This document shows positions 21,506 to 32,045 of a DNA stretch of 64,000 nucleotides, piece after piece. A program made the translations under genes and the position numbers. A model generated the notes under the pieces. The model searched no databases and was not told the DNA's origin. It was given only the letters and a program-made list of their open reading frames with translations. The stretch is from Spiroplasma litorale (GTDB lineage: Bacteria; Bacillota_I; Bacilli_A; Mycoplasmatales; Mycoplasmataceae). The stretch spans positions 62,001 through 126,000 of the forward strand of contig NZ_CP012357.1 in the NCBI RefSeq assembly GCF_001267155.1. Reading direction: 5' to 3'. Position 1 is the first letter of the stretch. Every line of letters starts with the position of its first letter.

Positions 21506-22420
21506 ATGAGTCTAGACATAGTAAAAGTTATACCATATTTTTCTGAAAAAATATGGGGTGGAAGCGAATTAAAAAAATACGGGTTTGAAATAGGGGATAG
21601 AAAAGTTGGAGAAGCTTGATTAATAAGTGCACATCCAAATGGTATGTCTTATGTTAATTTTAATAATAATAAAATTTCACTAATAGATTTTTATAATCAA
21701 AATAAATCATTTTTTGGATATTATAATAAAGAATTTCCAATACTTGCAAAAATAATTACAGCAAATGATTATTTATCTGTACAGGTACATCCAAGTGACG
21801 AATATGCTAAGAAAAAACATAATTCATTAGGTAAACCAGAAAGTTGATATATTATGGATTGTAAAAAAGATTCAAATTTAATTTATGGGCATAATGCAAG
21901 CTCCTTAAAAGAATTTGAAATTGCAATTAAAGAGAATAAATGAAATGATATTTTAAAAAAAGAAGAAATTAATGTTGGAGATTTTTTATATGTTGAACCT
22001 GGAAAAATTCATGCAATAACACCAAATGTAACAGTTTTTGAACTACAAAGATCAAGCGATATTACATATAGACTTTATGACTATGATAGATTAGAAAACA
22101 ATAAAAAAAGAGAATTGCACATTGAAGACTCACTAAATAATATATCAGTGCCAGACTCAGATGATTTTATAATAAGAAATAAAGATAATTTTGATTTTGA
22201 ATCAGAGTATTTTTTGATTAAAAAGTTAAAAATAAATGGTAGCTTCAAATTCGAAAAACCAAATACTGACTACTGAATTAATATTACTATAATCAACGGT
22301 GAAGGCGTAATTAATGGTGTAGATTTTAAATGTGGAGAGTCTGCGGTATGTAATTCAAATGTTAAACTTTTTGAAATTACTGGGAAATTAGAGATTATAT
22401 TTTATTGGGTAAATAGATAA
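21506..22420 (+). CDS. manA: Mannose-6-phosphate isomerase, class I
   Basis: 304-residue zinc enzyme that interconverts mannose-6-phosphate and fructose-6-phosphate. Metal-ligand motifs QVHPSDEYA and GKPESWYI (about 93-120) and the VEPGKIHAI segment are present, as is FELQRSSDITYRLYDYDR. The length matches the short Bacillus-type enzymes. It lies between an RpiR-type regulator and a PTS permease, so mannose may enter by the PTS and be isomerised to feed glycolysis. Confidence 0.92.
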
Positions 22421-22422
22421 TT

Positions 22423-22650
22423 ATGGAACAAAGATATTATTATTTAACAGCAGCTGTAATATTCCTTGTAATTTCAATTATTTTATTTTTAGTTGATTTT
22501 TTTCTAAAAAGAAAAAAAACAACTGTTTCATCAACTTTACAAGTTAAAGATAAAGGAGTGTGAGGTTTCACTAAAGCCCACATACTTCAATATTCGGCAA
22601 TCTTTTGTTTGGTTATGTGTATTGGAAGTTTTTTTGGTTTTTTACTATAA
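22423..22650 (+). CDS. Small hypothetical membrane protein
   Basis: 75 residues with two predicted membrane helices (about 7-26 and 54-74) joined by a basic loop containing KRKKTT. It begins 2 nt after manA, so it is likely co-transcribed. I recognise no family. Two bases separate it from the isomerase and 53 from ptsG, suggesting a role linked to the sugar operon, but this is context only. Confidence 0.6.
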
Positions 22651-22651
22651 G

Positions 22652-22679
22652 TTGATATATTTTTTAATAGGTCTATAAT
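22652..22679 (+). promoter_or_regulatory. Promoter for the PTS IICB gene
   Basis: TTGATA, 16-nt spacer, TATAAT, placed 25 nt before the IICB start codon and right after the small membrane-protein gene. It suggests the permease can be transcribed independently of the regulator/isomerase genes. Confidence 0.6.
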
Positions 22680-22703
22680 TAATTATGGATAAGGAGAAAA
22701 TAT

Positions 22704-24512
22704 ATGGAAGAGAAAATAAAAAAACAAACAGTTAAGAAGTCTTTCAAAGAAAGTGTTAAAAGTTTCACAAGTGGAATAATGCCTACACTTTCTAAACTTA
22801 GCAAGGCCTTCTTATTACCAATTGCTCTTTTACCAATTGCTGGGATTTTTTTAGGTGTTGGCGCTACCATTGCTAACGCTTGTATATATACTGGTGATCA
22901 AGATGGAATTGGTTATGTTATATTAAATGGTTCTTTAGTAACAGAAGGTATGCAAGGACTTTATTTTTTTGGTAAAGTTTTAAATACAATGGGTGATGTC
23001 GCATTTGGAAATCTACCTGTATTATTTTGTATATCAGTTGCTATTGCTTATACAAATGACTCAGGTGTTGCAGCTATTACATCTGTTGTTGGATTTCTAG
23101 CATTTAATGGTTTGCAATCTGCTTTATTAATATCATCAAAATACACTGATACATACAGTGTTCTTTGATACAGTAATGTTAGCAAAAACTTAATAACACC
23201 AAATTTAGGGATTGATTCATTAAACACAGGTGTTTTTGCTGCAATATTTGTTGGTGCAATATCTGCTTGGATGTATAACAAGTTTCATAAAACGCAGTTA
23301 CCATCAGCATTTAGTTTCTTTTCGGGATCTAAATTAGTACCAATAATAACTTTTATGGCTGTAATACCATTAGCATTTATATTTTTAATAGTTTGACCCC
23401 CACTAGGTAAAGGTTTGGCTTGGTTTGGTGAAAACTCTGGAAAATTACCTATGGGTACTGATTCATTCATTTATGAAATATTGGAAAGATCATTAGTTCC
23501 ATTTGGTTTACATCATGTTTTCTATGCTCCATTATGATGGTCTGCTGCAGGTGGAGATCTAGAGCAATTATTAGAAAATAACTCAGATTTTGTTTTACAC
23601 ACAGGTCAAAAAGCTGGAGAATTACTAAGCGAACTTAGAAATAAAGGTTTAGCAATCCCCAAAGGTGATCAAACTATTATGTATTGAGTAATTGCTCATC
23701 AAGATTTAATTAATTTTAAAGATATTGAAAGTATGGGATTAAATTTAGGTAGATTCCAATCAGGAAAATTTGCATTTATGATGTTTGGTTTACCAATGGC
23801 AGCAATTGCAATGTGATTAAATGTTCCTAAAGAAAATAGAAAAAAAGTTATGGGAATTTATTTCTCTGCTGCGTTTACAAGTTTCTTAACTGGAATTACT
23901 GAACCAATAGAATTTACTTTCTTATTCTTGGCACCATGGTTGTTCTATTTGGTACATATGCCATTAGCTTCAATTTCATTTTTATTAACAGGACTAATGA
24001 AAACCCACACCTCAATGACAGTTTCAGGAGGATTCATTGATTACATTGTATTTGGTTTAATTCCATTTAAAGCTGGAACTAACCCACTACATATATTGTG
24101 AATAGGTCTAATAATGGCACCTGCATATTTCTTTAGTTTCTATTTTGCAGTAAAATTTGGTAAAGTTATGGTACCAGGTAGAGATGGTTCAAATCTATCA
24201 AATCTATTTACAAAAAAAGATTTTAAAGAAAAAGCAAGTGGTTCAAAAAACAAAGCACACATTGAAAAAGCAACTAAAATATTAGAATTTTTAGGTGGAT
24301 GAGAGAATGTTGAAAATGTTGACTCATGTGCTTCAAGGTTAAGAGTGACAGTAAAAGATTCATCGATTGTAAATGGTGATGGAATAAAATCACTTGGTGG
24401 ATGCAATGGTGTAATTATAAGGGGGAAAAGCATTCAAGCAGTTTACGGTGGGGAACAGGAAGTTTTAAAACCTTATTTAAAAGAATTAATAGAAAAACAA
24501 AAAAGTGAATAG
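22704..24512 (+). CDS. ptsG: PTS sugar transporter EIICB (glucose family)
   Basis: 602-residue PTS permease. The IIC membrane domain (about residues 20-490) contains GITEPIEFTFLFLAP and PFGLHHVFYAP, both typical of the glucose/maltose/N-acetylglucosamine group. The IIB domain (about 525-600) carries the phosphorylated cysteine in VDSCASRLRV. No IIA domain is fused; the separate IIA(Glc) protein at 48392 probably supplies the phosphate. AAGGAG precedes the start. Glucose, mannose and N-acetylglucosamine are all plausible. The manA neighbour hints at mannose or glucose. Confidence 0.88.
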
Positions 24513-24514
24513 TA

Positions 24515-24556
24515 TATATAATAAAAAAAGATTTCAAAATCTTTTTTTATTATATA
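24515..24556 (+). terminator. Long perfect hairpin after ptsG
   Basis: A 20-bp perfect inverted repeat (arms with AAAAAAAGATTT / AAATCTTTTTTT at the centre) around a CA loop. It acts as a rho-independent terminator and is symmetric enough to work in both directions. asnS starts 28 nt later. Confidence 0.85.
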
Positions 24557-24584
24557 AAATATATATGTTTAAGGAGAATTGATA

Positions 24585-25949
24585 ATGAATATAAACCAAT
24601 TAGTAAAAGATAAAAAATTAAAAAATGATGATATTGTTAGTTTTACAGCAAGAGTGAGAACTAATAGAGCAGGTAAATCAGTTGGTTTTTTGGTTGTTAA
24701 TGATGGATCAACCATATTAGATTTGCAAATAGTATATAAAGACTCTCTTAAAAACTTTGCAGAACTTTCTCAATTGAGAATAAGTTCTGTGATAAATATA
24801 AATGGAAAAATTCTATTAACACCTGAAAAAGAACAAAAACTTGAGGTGCAAGCATCTGAAATAGAGATATTAAGCAGTGCAAGTTTAGATTATCCTCTTC
24901 AAAAAAAAGAGCACTCTTTAGAATTTTTACGAGAGATATCACATTTAAGACCAAGAACTAAAACATTCCAATCAATATTCAAAATTAGATCATCTGCTGC
25001 ATTTGCAATTCATAAGTTTTTCCAAGAAGACGGTTTTGTATATGTTAACTCACCAATCATTACTGAAAATGATGCGGAAGGAGCTGGAGAATCTTTTATT
25101 GTAACAACATTAGATAACGGAGATTATCCAAAAGATTTTTTTGGTAAAAAAGCTTGTTTAACAGTTTCTGGTCAGTTAAATGCAGAAGCATATGCACAAG
25201 CATTTAAAAAAGTTTATACATTCGGACCAACTTTTAGAGCTGAAAACTCAAACACTTCAAAACACGCTGCAGAGTTTTGAATGATTGAACCAGAAGTCGC
25301 ATTCGAAGATTTAAAATATAATATCGACTTAATTGAGAATATGGTTAAATATGTTATAAATTATATTTTCGAAGTATGTAAAGAAGAACTAGAATTTTGT
25401 GATTCTAATTTGGAAAACGGATTAATTGATAAATTAAACCTAGTTAGAAACTCAAATTTTGAAAAAATAACATATACAGAAGCGATAAAAATCTTACAAG
25501 ATGCAGTAAAAAATAATCATGAGTTTGAAGAAAGTGACATAAAATTTGGTTTGGATTTAGGTACAGAGCATGAAAGATTTATATGTGAAAAACACTTTAA
25601 AAGACCAATTTTTATAACTGACTATCCAAAAGAAATTAAAGCATTTTATATGAAACTAAACCCTGACGATAAAACAGTGGCCGCAACAGACCTATTAGTT
25701 CCAGGTATTGGTGAATTGGTTGGCGGAAGTCAAAGAGAAGATGATTTTGATAAATTATCAAAAAGATGTAAAGATTTAGGAATTGATACAGATTCTTTAT
25801 CATGATATAACGACCTAAGAAAATATGGTTATTATAAATCAGCTGGATTTGGTCTTGGTTTTGAAAGATTGATTATGTATATAACAGGGGCAGGTAATAT
25901 AAGAGATGTAATACCGTTCCCAAGAACCCCAAAAAACCTACTATTTTAA
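24585..25949 (+). CDS. asnS: Asparaginyl-tRNA synthetase
   Basis: 454-residue class IIb synthetase: an N-terminal OB-fold anticodon domain (residues 1-110), then the catalytic core. Motif 2, [22 protein letters not shown] (key part [15 protein letters not shown]), with the AEFWMIEPE form marks AsnRS rather than AspRS. Motif 3 is [15 protein letters not shown]. The ATG after AAGGAG was chosen; a TTG two codons earlier is less likely. GatCAB is encoded at 59423-62607 but is probably needed for Gln-tRNA, since a direct AsnRS exists. Confidence 0.96.
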
Positions 25950-25962
25950 TAGTAGGTTTTTT
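25931..25962 (+). terminator. Intrinsic terminator after asnS
   Basis: AAAAAACCTACTA pairs with TAGTAGGTTTTTT around a 6-nt loop. The stop codon of asnS lies in the loop. A T tract forms the 3' arm. Confidence 0.85.
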
Positions 25963-25989
25963 ATAATTTACAATAAATAATAGAAAAAT

Positions 25990-26025
25990 TTACAAATATA
26001 TATAAAAAGAATTATAATAATTCTT
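25990..26025 (+). promoter_or_regulatory. adhE promoter with palindrome over the -10 box
   Basis: TTACAA, 17-nt spacer, TATAAT (26013-26018). The -10 box sits in the middle of a perfect 8-bp inverted repeat, AAGAATTA-TAA-TAATTCTT (26007-26025), a good position for a repressor operator. AGGAGG follows just before the adhE ATG. Confidence 0.6.
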
Positions 26026-26036
26026 AGGAGGAACTT

Positions 26037-28640
26037 ATGAAAGAATTTGAAGATTTGTTTAAAAAAGCGCGTGAGTCATTTGAAGAATTTTCTCAATTTA
26101 CTCAAGAAAAAGTTGATTATATATTTAAAAAAGCTGCATTAGCAGCAAACGAGAACAGGATTCACTTGGCTAAGTTAGCTAAAGAAGAAACAAAAATGGG
26201 GATCATAGAAGATAAAATCTTAAAAAATCACTATGCTAGTGAGTTTATTTATAATAAGTATAAAGATTTAAAAACTGTGGGTACATTTTACTCAAATGAT
26301 CCAGGGGGTATTGATAAAGTTTATGAACCAATTGGTGTTGTAGGAGCTGTAATACCAACAACAAACCCAACATCTACAGCAATATTTAAATGTTTATTAT
26401 GTATTAAAACAAGAAACACAATTATAATTTCACCTCACCCAGGTGCAAAAAAAAGTACAATTGAAGCTGCTAAAATTGTTTTAGAAGCTGCTGTTAAAGC
26501 TGGTGCTCCGAAAAATATTATCGGATGAATTGAAAACCCTTCTCTAGAAGGAACAGAATATGTAATGAAAAATTCAGATATTATTTTAGCAACTGGTGGA
26601 CCAGGAATGGTTAAGGCAGCTTATTCTTCTGGAGTGCCTGCAATTGGTGTTGGTGCTGGGAATGCACCTGCAATAATTGATGATTCAGCAGACTTAGAAC
26701 TTGCAACTTCATCAATTGTTCAGTCTAATACATTTGATAATGGTGTTGTTTGTGCAACAGAAAACTCAGTAGTTGTATTGGAGTCTGTCTATGATAAAGT
26801 TGTAAGTTTATTTGAAAAGAAAAATACTTATATCGTGACAAAAGAAGAGGAAAAAAATAAGTTTAGAAAAGCAATGTTTAAAGAAGGTAAGTTTGGACTT
26901 CTTAATTCAGAGTTAGTTGGTAGAAGTGCTTTAGATGTAGCAAAACTTGTAGGAATAAAAGTACCAGAAACAACAAGATTTATTTTAGTTGAAACAGAAA
27001 GCACAGAATATGATGAAGCATTAGTTCATGAAAAATTGTCTACATACGCTTCTTTATACAAAGCAAAAGATTTTGATGATGCAATTAAAAAATCTAAAAA
27101 TATATTAAAATTAGGTCCTGGACATACAGCGTCATTATTTATAAATAGAAAATCTTCAATTGAAAAAGTTGAAAAATTTAAAACTTTAAATCCGGGTAGA
27201 CTTTTAATTAACTCTCCTTCTTCACTAGGTGGTGTTGGAGACATGTATAACTTTATGTTAGAGCCAAGTCTTACATTAGGTTGTGGAACAAAAGGTGGTA
27301 ACTCATATTCACAAAATGTTACTCCTTTAAACTTATTGAACGTAAAATCATTAGTGGAGAGAAGAGAAAATATGCAATGACTAAGATTACCAGAAAGAAT
27401 TTATCATAAGTTTGGATCACTTGAGGTTGCTCTTGAAGATTTAAAAGATTGAAATATAAAAAATGTTTTTATAGTTACTGATAAAATTATTAACCAATTG
27501 TATGGTAAAAGAGTAACTTCAAAATTAGATGATTTGAATATCAAGTATACTATTTTTGATGATGTTGAACCAAACCCAATGCTTTCAACAACACTACGTG
27601 GATCAAAAATGTTAGAAAATATTAAAGCGGATGCAATAATTGGTATCGGTGGTGGATCATCAATGGATGCTGCAAAATTAATGTGATTATATTATGAGAG
27701 CGAAGAAGAAGTTGATTTCAAAGATCTTGCTGTAACATTTGCTGACATAAGAAAAAGAATAGTTAGATATCCAAACACAGGTAGAAAAGCAAAAATGATT
27801 TGTATACCAACAACTTCAGGAACTGGATCTGAAGTAACACCATTCTCAGTTATAACAGATGATAAAGATCATAAAAAATATCCTTTAGCAGATTACTCAC
27901 TTACACCTAACATGGCTATAATTGATCCATCATTAACAATGACTGTCCCAAAAGGAGCAACAAATGCGCCTGCATTAGATGCTTTGACCCACTGTTTAGA
28001 ATCATATGTTTCAGTTATGGCAACTGAATATACAGATTCTTATGCTTTACAAGGTGCAAAAAATATAATCGAATATTTACCAAGAGCTTATAAAGATGGA
28101 GCAACAGATAAAGAAGCAAGAGAAAAAGTTATGAATGGTGCAGCATTTGCGGGATTATCATTTGCAAACGCATTTTTAGGTATAGTTCACTCATTATCAC
28201 ATAAAATTGGTGGATATCACAATGTTATCCATGGTGCTGCAAACGCAATTCTTTTACCTTATGTAATTAGATATAATGCAGCTTGTGTTCTTGAAGGTGG
28301 TAAACAAGGATACTTCTCTCAATATGAAACACAAAACTCAATGGAAAAATATGCTTCTTTAGCAAAATTTATTGGATTAAAAGGTAAAAGTGATGAAGAA
28401 CTTGTTGACGCATTAATTGATAAAGTAAGAGCTTTAACAAAAGAAGTTGAATTAAAAACTAACTTTAAAGATTATGGTGTTGATGAAAAAGCATTTCTTA
28501 ATACATTAGATAAAATGTCTGAAGATGCTTTTGATGATCAATGTACAGGAGCTAACCCACGCTACCCATTAATTGAAGACATTAAACAACTATATATGGA
28601 TGCATATTACGGAAAAGATATTAAAAAATTTTCAAAATAA
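26037..28640 (+). CDS. adhE: Bifunctional acetaldehyde-CoA/alcohol dehydrogenase
   Basis: 867-residue AdhE that reduces acetyl-CoA to acetaldehyde and then ethanol, regenerating NAD. The N-terminal aldehyde dehydrogenase half has its catalytic Cys at 239 (FDNGVVCATE). The C-terminal iron-dependent alcohol dehydrogenase half has GGGSSMDAAK, PTTSGTGSE and the metal-binding D648 region (DALTHCLES) with HSLSHKIGGYHNVIHG further on. Length is normal for AdhE. It precedes the PFL genes, and together they form an anaerobic ethanol/formate pathway. It has its own promoter and terminator. Confidence 0.97.
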
Positions 28641-28642
28641 TT

Positions 28643-28670
28643 AAAAAAACCTTTCAATAAGGTTTTTTTT
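28643..28670 (+). terminator. Intrinsic terminator after adhE
   Basis: AAAAAAACCTT / AAGGTTTTTTTT with a 5-nt loop, 2 nt after the adhE stop. Confidence 0.85.
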
Positions 28671-28713
28671 GAAATTAATTGCAAATTATAAAATATATTA
28701 AAAAAATTATAAA

Positions 28714-28745
28714 TTTTTAGAAAAAATTCTAAAAAGGTCTATAAT
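28714..28745 (+). promoter_or_regulatory. pflB promoter with adjoining inverted repeat
   Basis: TATAAT at 28740-28745 with a weak -35 (TTAGAA, 28717-28722, 17-nt spacer). A perfect 9-bp inverted repeat, TTTTTAGAA-AAAA-TTCTAAAAA (28714-28735), covers the -35 box and spacer, so a bound regulator could block RNA polymerase. Confidence 0.5.
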
Positions 28746-28764
28746 ATATAACAAAGGAGATATT

Positions 28765-30822
28765 ATGAGATTTAAAGAATGAGAAGATTTTCAACCCGGT
28801 GAATGGGTTGATGAAGTTGACGTTAGAAGCTTCATCCAAAGAAATTATACACCTTATACTGGTGATGACTCTTTTTTAAAAGGTCCAACCGAAAACACTA
28901 ATAAATTATGAGCTAAAATAATGGAACTTACTAAAAAAGAGAGAGAAGCAGGAGGAGTTTTAGATGTTGATACAGATATACCATCTACAATTACCTCACA
29001 TGCTGCAGGGTTTATAGATAAAAAACTTGAAAAAGTAGTAGGATTACAAACAGATAAACCCTTTAAAAGAGCATTAATGCCATGAGGTGGTATTAATATG
29101 GCAATTCAGGCAAATGAATCATATGGATTTACAGTGTCTGATAGAGTAAAAGAAATATTTACTAAATATAGAAAGACTCACAACCAAGGTGTTTTTGATG
29201 CATACACACCTGATATGAGAAAAATACGTAGAAGTCATATTGTTACTGGACTACCTGACGCATATGGAAGAGGTAGAATTATTGGAGATTACAGAAGGTT
29301 AGCCCTATATGGATCAGATTTTTTAATACAACAAAAAATTAAAGATTCATACTTAATTGACGGTGAAATGACAGAAGATAAAATTAAGCTACGTGAAGAA
29401 ATTACAGAACAAATAAATGCATTAAAAGATATTACAAAAATGGCAGAATCATATGGTTTTGATGTTTCTAAACCAGCTAAAGATGCACACGAAGCATTTA
29501 ACTTTACATATTTAGCTTATCTTGCTGCAATTAAACAAAACAATGGTGCTGCAGAATCATTTGGTAGAACAGCAACATTTTTAGATATTTATATTGAAAG
29601 AGATTTTAAAAAAGGAATTTTAACTGAGGAAAAAGCTCAAGAACTTGTTGACCACTTAGTTATGAAATTAAGAATAGTTAAATTTGCTCGTACTCCTGCA
29701 TATAACCAAATATTTTCAGGAGACCCTGTTTGAGCAACTGAATCAATTGGTGGAATAGGTTTAGATGGACGAACACTTGTTACAAAAAACTGTTTTAGAT
29801 ATATTCACACCCTTTCAAATATGGGACCTTCACCAGAACCAAACTTAACTATATTGTGATCAAATAATTTGCCTAATAAATTTAAAGAATTTTGTTCAAA
29901 ATATTCAATTATGTTTTCATCAATGCAATATGAAAATGATGACATAATGAGAACAACTCATGGGGATGACTATGCAATAGCTTGTTGTGTTTCTCCAATG
30001 AAAGTTGGAAAACAAATGCAATTCTTTGGTGCAAGAACAAACTTGGCAAAAACATTATTATATGCAATTAATGGTGGTAAGGATGAATTACTAAAAGAAC
30101 AAATTACACCAATTTTTGAACCAATTCAAACAGGTGATGGTCAATTAGATTATGAAGAAGTTTGAAAAAAATTCGATAATATGATGGGGTGAGTTGCTGA
30201 GAAATATGTAAATACACTTAATGTTATTCATTATATGCACGACAAATATTATTATGAAAGTGCAGAAATGTGTTTCTATGATACAGATGTACATAGATTC
30301 TTTGCTACTGGAATTGCAGGATTATCAGTTGTAGCAGACTCTTTATCAGCTATAAAATACGCTAAAGTTTTCCCAGTAAGAGATGAACACGGTATTGTGA
30401 CATCATATAGAACTGAAGGTGACTTCCCTAAATATGGTAATGATGATGATAGAGTAGATGACATTGCAAAAGAAGTTGTAAAAGTATTTATGAATAAAGT
30501 AAGATCACATAAAACTTACAGAGGTTCTGAAGCAACAATGTCAGTTCTTACAATTACATCAAATGTTGTATATGGTAAATCAACAGGAGATACACCTTGT
30601 GGTAGACGTTATCCAGAAGCGTTTGCACCAGGAGCCAACCCAATGCATGGTAGAGATTGTTCGGGAGCAGTTGCTTCATTAGCTTCAGTTTCAAAAATTC
30701 CATTTAAACATGCAGCAGATGGTATATCAAATACTTTCTCAGTTATTCCTAATGCATTAGGAAAAGATGAAGATTTAGTAATAACAGGAGAAATTAAAGT
30801 TTCTGGAAAATTACCAAAATAG
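28765..30822 (+). CDS. pflB: Pyruvate formate-lyase core subunit, lacking the glycyl-radical domain
   Basis: 685-residue protein matching pyruvate formate-lyase from its N-terminus ([13 protein letters not shown]) through the catalytic pair C407-C408 ([10 protein letters not shown]) to [15 protein letters not shown]. In ordinary PFL (about 750-760 residues) that point is followed by the C-terminal domain with the radical glycine. Here the frame ends 15 residues later with a real TAG, and the missing domain is a separate gene 61 nt downstream. The enzyme cleaves pyruvate with CoA to acetyl-CoA and formate; activity must need the second subunit. AAAGGAG precedes the ATG. Several UGA-Trp codons occur. 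Confidence 0.93.
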
Positions 30823-30830
30823 TAAAAAAT

Positions 30831-30850
30831 TAACTTAAAAGTTATATAAT
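30831..30850 (+). promoter_or_regulatory. Possible promoter of the glycyl-radical subunit gene
   Basis: TATAAT (30845-30850) follows a small perfect palindrome, TAACTT-AA-AAGTTA (30831-30844). No convincing -35 box. If active, it would let the 82-residue subunit be made in excess of the PFL core. Confidence 0.4.
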
Positions 30851-30883
30851 ATATATAGGTATAAATGTTAAAGGAGAAATAAT

Positions 30884-31132
30884 ATGAAAACAAAAGCATC
30901 ACAACAACAAGTTGAAAACCTAGTAAATATGTTAGATGGATATATGGGACACGGTGGTCACCATTTAAATGTAAATGTTTTAGATAGAGAAATATTGAGA
31001 GACGCACAAAAACACCCAGAACAATATCCACAATTAACAATCAGAGTTTCAGGTTATGCAGTTAACTTTGTAAAATTAACTAAAGAACAACAAGAAGAAG
31101 TTATTTCAAGAACTTTCCATGAATCAATGTAA
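30884..31132 (+). CDS. Separate glycyl-radical domain of pyruvate formate-lyase (GrcA-like)
   Basis: 82-residue protein equal to the C-terminal domain of PFL. It has [21 protein letters not shown], as whole PFL proteins have (key part LDGY, HHLNVNV), then [13 protein letters not shown] with the radical glycine at residue 57 and [12 protein letters not shown] at the end. It resembles E. coli GrcA/YfiD in the last 50 residues but, unlike GrcA, keeps the PFL-type linker and has no unrelated N-terminal part. It has its own AAAGGAG site. Together with the preceding core it adds up to one full PFL. PflA encoded next would install the radical here. Confidence 0.9.
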   Translation: MKTKASQQQVENLVNMLDGYMGHGGHHLNVNVLDREILRDAQKHPEQYPQLTIRVSGYAVNFVKLTKEQQEEVISRTFHESM

Positions 31133-31134
31133 TT

Positions 31135-31158
31135 AAAGAGGACTTCGTCCTCTTTTTT
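31135..31158 (+). terminator. Intrinsic terminator between radical subunit and pflA
   Basis: AAAGAGGAC pairs with GTCCTCTTT around a TTC loop, followed by T residues. This is the most GC-rich stem in the window. The pflA start codon is only 11 nt downstream. Confidence 0.88.
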
Positions 31159-31169
31159 AGGTAACAACA

Positions 31170-31916
31170 ATGGAAGAAAAAGAAATTGTAGGTTACTACA
31201 ACAGTATTGAAACTTTTGGTGCTGTTGATGGTCCTGGATTAAGACTAGTTATATTTTTGCAAGGCTGCTTATTAAGGTGTAAGTATTGTCATAACCCTGA
31301 AACTTTAGAATTTAAAAAAGATAAAATTATTACTATTGACGAAGTGATTAAATTATATGAAAAAAATAAATCATTTTATGCCCATGGAGGTGTCACTTTA
31401 TCTGGTGGTGAAGCAACAACTCAGATCGATTTTTGTATTGCACTTTTTAAAAAACTAAAAGAATTAAATATAAACACATGCTTAGATACGTGTTTTGGAA
31501 CATTCAATGAAATTGAAAAAATTAAATCCAAATGAAGAGAACTTTTAAAATATACTGATTTAGTATTAGCTGATTTAAAACATATTGATAATGAAAAGCA
31601 TATTAGTTTAACTTCAAGACCAAATACAAATATATTAGAAGCAATAAAATTTGTTGACGAATGTAATACCAAGATGTGAATAAGGCATGTTCTTGTTCCA
31701 GGGTGAACAGATGATAAAGATGATCTTATAAAAATGGCCGAGTTTGTTAAAGGGCTTAACAATGTTGAACGATTTGAAATGCTACCATATCACAATATGA
31801 TGATACCCAAATATGAAAACCTAAAAATGAAATTTTATCTCAAAGATGTAACTCCTCCAAAAAAAGAATATGTTGTAGAATGTAGAAAAATAATTGAAAA
31901 CGTTCTTAAATCATAA
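31170..31916 (+). CDS. pflA: Pyruvate formate-lyase activating enzyme
   Basis: 248-residue radical-SAM activase. The cluster motif is C33-x3-C37-x2-C40 (GCLLRCKYC), with [10 protein letters not shown] before it and LSGGEATTQ for SAM binding after it. It would abstract a hydrogen from Gly57 of the small PFL subunit. Because it sits 11 nt behind a strong terminator with no promoter space, it is probably made by read-through at low level, as expected for a catalytic activase. The start has only a weak AGG upstream. Confidence 0.94.
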
Positions 31917-31923
31917 TATATAT

Positions 31924-31953
31924 AAAAAACTGTATTTTTTATTACAGTTTTTT
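31924..31953 (+). terminator. Intrinsic terminator after pflA
   Basis: AAAAAACTGTA / TACAGTTTTTT with an 8-nt loop, 7 nt beyond the pflA stop. It ends the fermentation block. Confidence 0.85.
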
Positions 31954-32045
31954 ATTTTTGAAAATATGAACATATTAAATATTTTATTTTTAAATGTATA
32001 TTACAATTAGTGTAAAATTAATTTGAATAGAAAGTAGAAGAAAAT

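Noticed and set aside
24515-24556. 20-bp palindrome as an insertion-sequence end or attachment site
   Set aside because: It is directly after a stop codon, has a central loop and T tract, and no transposase or target duplication is near. A bidirectional terminator explains it.
30823-30883. PFL split as a simple frameshift or sequencing error
   Set aside because: The 61 nt between the frames contain stops, a -10-like box and a ribosome site and match no PFL residues. The core also has a 15-residue private tail. A single-base error cannot create this, although checking the reads is still useful.
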